Of a stretch of DNA of 10,028 nt, positions 8,552-10,028 are shown piece by piece (within the stretch, counting starts at the first letter, position 1; each line of letters opens with the position of its first letter). The position numbers and the translations under genes were made by a program. A model generated the notes under the pieces. It was not told the origin of the DNA, made no database searches, and worked only from the letters and a program-made list of their open reading frames with translations. The DNA comes from Prevotellaceae bacterium UBA711 (GTDB lineage: Bacteria; Bacteroidota; Bacteroidia; Bacteroidales; Bacteroidaceae): assembly GCA_002297545.1 (NCBI GenBank), contig DBLZ01000113.1, positions 1 through 10,028 of the forward strand, read 5' to 3'.

Positions 8552-8608
8552 TTGCTTTCCGTATCGTCTCTACATAGCCCGCTATGCCTTCGCCGATGCG
8601 GAAAGCAA
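8552..8608. repeat. Long inverted repeat with nested hairpin
   Basis: TTGCTTTCCGTATCG (8552-8566) pairs with CGATGCGGAAAGCAA (8594-8608): 14 of 15 positions are complementary and the remaining pair is T-G. Inside the loop CATAGC (8573-8578) and GCTATG (8581-8586) form a second inverted repeat. The right arm starts about where a transcript from the TATATTTG element would begin, so the mRNA of the second permease may carry this stem-loop at its 5' end. Confidence 0.75.
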
Positions 8609-8613
8609 TACAA

Positions 8614-8621
8614 CAAATATA
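8614..8621 (-). promoter_or_regulatory. Candidate -7 promoter element (TATATTTG) for the second permease gene
   Basis: The minus strand reads TATATTTG, matching TAnnTTTG, 169 bp before the permease ATG at 8444. No convincing TTTG is present at -33 spacing, so strength is uncertain. A transcript from here would have a leader of about 160 nt that starts at the long inverted repeat. Confidence 0.4.
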
Positions 8622-8661
8622 ATTTCCAAAACATTCGTGAACTCTAATGGTCGGTTTGGGA

Positions 8662-9975
8662 TTATCGTTTGTGATTTATAGCCTCTGTCACGCTTCTATG
8701 CAGAATCCATGCCGTAGGCACAAGGGCCGACACCAGGTTGAGTACTATGGATACGGCCAGTACGGTCAACAGGATCCGGCCGGAGAACAGCATGTCGGCA
8801 TGGATACGTATGGGTTCGGACATGTCGGATGCGTCGATGGCTCCCGGATTGAATATGAACGGCAGCCAATCGGCCCCCAGGGTCATGATGAGCCAGCTCA
8901 GTGCCAATCCCGCTAGGCTGCCTATGAGGGTCAGCAGGAAGTTCTCCTGCAGCACCTGCCACAGCAGTGTCGTGCGTTTTGCTCCGTAGGCGCGGCGTAT
9001 GCCCATCTCGCTTACGCGGGCATTGATGCGGCTGGCCACCATGCTGCTCATGTTCATGGCCGGGATGAGCAGGAATGCCAGCAGCAGGCCCAGCATCTTG
9101 CGCATGAACGGTTGCCAGTCATCTGTACCTCCTGAGATGATGCTGTTTTGCCAGTGTGGATAGGGCTGGCCTTCCAGACGCAGACGATAGTCGGACTGGT
9201 TGCTCTCCCTTTCCTGGTTGACGCGTTCAACCATACTGTCCACGCTTTTTTGCAATTGCTCCACGGTGTTGCCATCACGCACCAGCATCACAAGTTCGTA
9301 CTGGCCCTGGTACTTCCATTCCGGGTCATGGTATGAGTATGCTTCGGTTGGCACCCACATCTGTGCATAGGTTTGAGGTGTGACCGCGCTCGCATCCTTC
9401 ACAATGCCCACCACGCGTATCAGCTTGTCACCGTTGTTACGGACAAAGAGGTCGCTGTCATCCCCTTTCCGTACGCGCTGCATCAGGTCGGTATGCCCGA
9501 ACAGTCTGCGGGCCATTCCTTCGCTGATGACACATACTTCGCTATTGGCTTCCCCCTCTGTCCGGGTGAAGGGACGGCCGCAGATGAAACGGAAGCTGAA
9601 CACACGCCAGTAGTCAGCATCCACCAACTGTGTTACACAGGGAACACGCTCTCCGTCCGGCCCTTTCACAGCCGATCCGTCAAGGGCATTGATGGCAGTA
9701 AGGCATTCCACCTCCGGCATGTTTCGCAGCGAGTCGGCCAGTTCCATGCTGGCTCCGCTTCTCCGATATCCACCGTATTTCTGTTCCGCATAGCATACAC
9801 TGCTCAGCACCGCCATGCGGCTGCGTTCCTGCTCGGGATAGATGGGTCCCATCATGATGTATAGCACCAGGAAGAGCGTCATGGTCAAGGCCGTGCTCAG
9901 TGTTGTGCTGGTGATGTAGATGCCACTGAAGAGGCGTTGCTGCCTCAGCAGGTTGAAGAATTGTTTTATGTTCAT
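8662..9975 (-). CDS. ABC transporter permease, MacB/FtsX type (first permease)
   Basis: A 437-residue inner-membrane permease of the MacB/FtsX class. Its parts are an N-terminal helix (about 17-42, IYITSTTLSTALTMTLFL), a periplasmic MacB_PCD domain (about 45-290, with ISEGMARRLFG and IRVVGIVKDASA, both common in this domain), then three helices (about 293-309, 346-368 and 400-425). The coupling loop reads INARVSEMGIRRAYGAKRTTLL (split about residues 317-338), matching the FtsX signature that docks onto the ATPase. It should pair with the divergent second permease and the ATPase whose gene ends just upstream, forming an exporter linked to the TolC protein. Start: ATG at 9973-9975, 21 bp after the upstream stop, so the two are probably co-transcribed. 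Substrate unknown; in Bacteroidales such systems are often annotated as antimicrobial-peptide or macrolide exporters without direct proof. Confidence 0.94.
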   Translation of the reverse strand: MNIKQFFNLLRQQRLFSGIYITSTTLSTALTMTLFLVLYIMMGPIYPEQERSRMAVLSSVCYAEQKYGGYRRSGASMELADSLRNMPEVECLTAINALDGSAVKGPDGERVPCVTQLVDADYWRVFSFRFICGRPFTRTEGEANSEVCVISEGMARRLFGHTDLMQRVRKGDDSDLFVRNNGDKLIRVVGIVKDASAVTPQTYAQMWVPTEAYSYHDPEWKYQGQYELVMLVRDGNTVEQLQKSVDSMVERVNQERESNQSDYRLRLEGQPYPHWQNSIISGGTDDWQPFMRKMLGLLLAFLLIPAMNMSSMVASRINARVSEMGIRRAYGAKRTTLLWQVLQENFLLTLIGSLAGLALSWLIMTLGADWLPFIFNPGAIDASDMSEPIRIHADMLFSGRILLTVLAVSIVLNLVSALVPTAWILHRSVTEAINHKR

Positions 9976-9996
9976 GTCGATGTCCTCTGTCCGTTG

Positions 9997-10028
9997 TTAT
10001 TCCACCTGTCGTCCGTCGAAGAAGCGTA
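9997..10028 (-). CDS. C-terminal end of a probable ABC transporter ATP-binding protein
   Basis: Only the last nine residues are in the window, RFFDGRQVE followed by TAA at 9997-9999. A xxFDGxxVE tail is usual for LolD/MacB-type ABC ATPases, and the gene sits 21 bp upstream of the first permease, where the ATPase normally lies. The alternative frame with no stop in this short stretch cannot be excluded, so the call rests on the tail and the context. Confidence 0.5.
   Translation of the reverse strand, partial: RFFDGRQVE

Larger units (their letters stand above)
8445..8661. other. Structured 217-bp spacer between the two permease genes
   Basis: No gene is supported here. The spacer holds a TAnnTTTG element (8614-8621), a long inverted repeat (8552-8608) with a smaller hairpin inside it, a 6-bp-stem hairpin (8471-8486, TCGGTC-ATCG-GACCGA), and outer imperfect inverted repeats at its two ends (8461-8476 and 8649-8664). 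It is AT-richer than the flanking genes in parts. Read on the minus strand it could be a structured 5' leader for the second permease gene. Confidence 0.6.

Noticed and set aside
8614..8634. Sigma-54 motif overlapping the TATATTTG element (TGG followed by TTTG)
   Set aside because: The -12 GC is absent and the spacing is off by one, so it does not meet the -24/-12 requirement.

Overview
The window looks like chromosomal DNA from a Bacteroidales bacterium (Bacteroides/Prevotella-like, moderately GC-rich). Four things point this way. No gene needs a Shine-Dalgarno sequence. Several intergenic gaps carry the Bacteroidetes -7 promoter element TAnnTTTG. The half-size FtsX/MacB permeases next to a TolC protein and an NtrC-type two-component pair are a familiar Bacteroidales arrangement. 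The small secreted protein also resembles ones I recall from that order. All supported genes lie on the minus strand, so transcription runs from high to low coordinates. The long plus-strand ORFs are antisense shadows.

Region A (10028 to 5496) is an ABC export locus. It holds the last residues of a probable ABC ATPase (9997..10028), two MacB/FtsX-type permeases (8662..9975 and 7056..8444), and a TolC-family outer-membrane protein (5496..6971). The permeases are separated by an unusually structured 217-bp spacer with a candidate promoter and nested inverted repeats. The gap before the TolC gene contains a weak sigma-54-like -24/-12 motif.

Region B (5368 to 2880) is a two-component system. An NtrC-family sigma-54-dependent response regulator (REC, AAA+ with GAFTGA, Fis-type HTH) overlaps by 4 bp (ATGA) a histidine kinase with a single N-terminal membrane segment and a PAS-like domain. 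A good Bacteroidetes promoter (TTTG-N20-TACATTTG) precedes the regulator, and a hairpin plus U-tract follows the kinase. By position the pair probably controls the exporter. A perfect 20-bp palindrome lies inside the regulator gene.

Region C (2699 to 1) is a separate, tightly packed operon behind its own TAnnTTTG element. It encodes a 142-residue secreted protein of unknown function, an HPr-kinase/PEPCK-fold kinase-like protein, an S24/S26-type (signal-peptidase-fold) protein with a Ser/His pair, a PqqD-family protein, and the first 170 residues of a TRIC/UPF0126-family membrane channel. PqqD proteins bind peptide leaders, HprK-like proteins phosphorylate Ser in HPr and lasso peptides, and S26 enzymes cleave peptides. 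The middle three genes therefore look like a compact peptide-modifying cassette with no recognisable precursor, cyclase or radical-SAM enzyme. This is the most interesting part of the window.
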